In this document: positions 63,980-64,000 of the stretch, piece by piece
Numbering within the stretch: position 1 is the first letter of the stretch
Layout: each line of letters starts with the position of its first letter
Assembly: GCF_014649915.1 (NCBI RefSeq)
Contig: NZ_BMTY01000005.1
Coordinates: forward strand, 124,001-188,000
Origin: Streptomyces toxytricini
GTDB lineage: Bacteria; Actinomycetota; Actinomycetes; Streptomycetales; Streptomycetaceae
Direction of reading: 5' to 3'
Length of the DNA stretch: 64,000 nucleotides
Notes under the pieces: generated by a model
Told to the model about the DNA's origin: nothing
Database searches by the model: none
What the model saw: only the letters and a program-made list of their open reading frames with translations
Translations under genes and position numbers: made by a program

Positions 63980-64000
63980 GGTCAGGGCGCCAGGCTGTCG

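Noticed and set aside
1..64000. tRNA, rRNA genes and insertion sequences
   Set aside because: I saw no cloverleaf-type segment, rRNA-like block, transposase or IS end. A covariance-model scan could still reveal a missed small RNA.

Overview
GC-rich DNA with Streptomyces-type gene organisation: GTG/TTG starts, ATGA/GTGA stop-start overlaps, TetR regulators with paired palindromic operators, a gamma-butyrolactone-receptor-like regulator and a Tap/Tpg telomere system. Together these point to Streptomyces or a close relative. The last third carries a complete linear-replicon maintenance block, so the window most likely comes from a linear (mega)plasmid or the arm of a linear chromosome. Sequence alone cannot decide which. 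All family calls are my own reading; no database search was possible.

1-21.4 kb is a mosaic of transport, regulation and metabolism. In order it holds a methyltransferase with a paired operator, a flotillin plus giant AAA ATPase pair, an AGCS amino-acid/Na+ symporter, NhaA, a GH15 glycosidase broken by a -1 frameshift, an MFS exporter, a MOSC protein, an FAD monooxygenase divergent from a TetR regulator, a small group of immunity-like genes, and a two-HTH regulator.

21.4-47.6 kb is a non-ribosomal peptide gene cluster. It opens with a divergent pair: the regulator with an N-terminal winged-helix-like and a C-terminal LuxR-type HTH, and a tiny secreted protein with three DTGWGAP repeats. The repeat protein is co-directional with, and 45 bp from, an MbtH gene. 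Then follow NRPS1 (T-C-A-T), NRPS2 (C-A[Thr]-T-C-A[Ser]-T-TE), an MFS exporter, a three-gene set for a 2,3-diaminobutyrate-type monomer (argininosuccinate-lyase-like enzyme, threonine kinase, PLP beta-replacement enzyme fused to an ATP-grasp ligase), a threonine aldolase, NRPS3 (C-A-T-C-A-T), and an EF-G-binding FBP-domain protein whose start overlaps the NRPS3 stop. A perfect 17-bp hairpin closes the unit. The C-A-T modules plus the thioesterase suggest a small peptide containing Thr, Ser and probably diaminobutyrate. The FBP protein suggests translation, perhaps EF-G, as the target or self-protection point.

47.6-49.6 kb has a deacetylase, a secreted I36-type inhibitor and a second frameshifted gene. 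49.6-59.5 kb is the replicon module: tap-tpg, a 1.2-kb non-coding origin candidate full of a 9-bp repeat (GGGACTGAA or GGGACCGAA) with an AT-richer island, a Prim-Pol primase, an SF3-type helicase, a DUF6009-like gene, and parAB. A second, independent repeat system, paired GTTAAC hexamers 9 bp apart, occurs in three arrays around parAB (57.2, 60.5-60.8 and 63.7-64.0 kb) and is the best centromere candidate. The window ends with a gamma-butyrolactone-receptor-like TetR with its own operator, a flavoprotein, an NTF2-like protein, an NmrA-like reductase and an AraC regulator whose stop codon lies in the first repeat of the last array.
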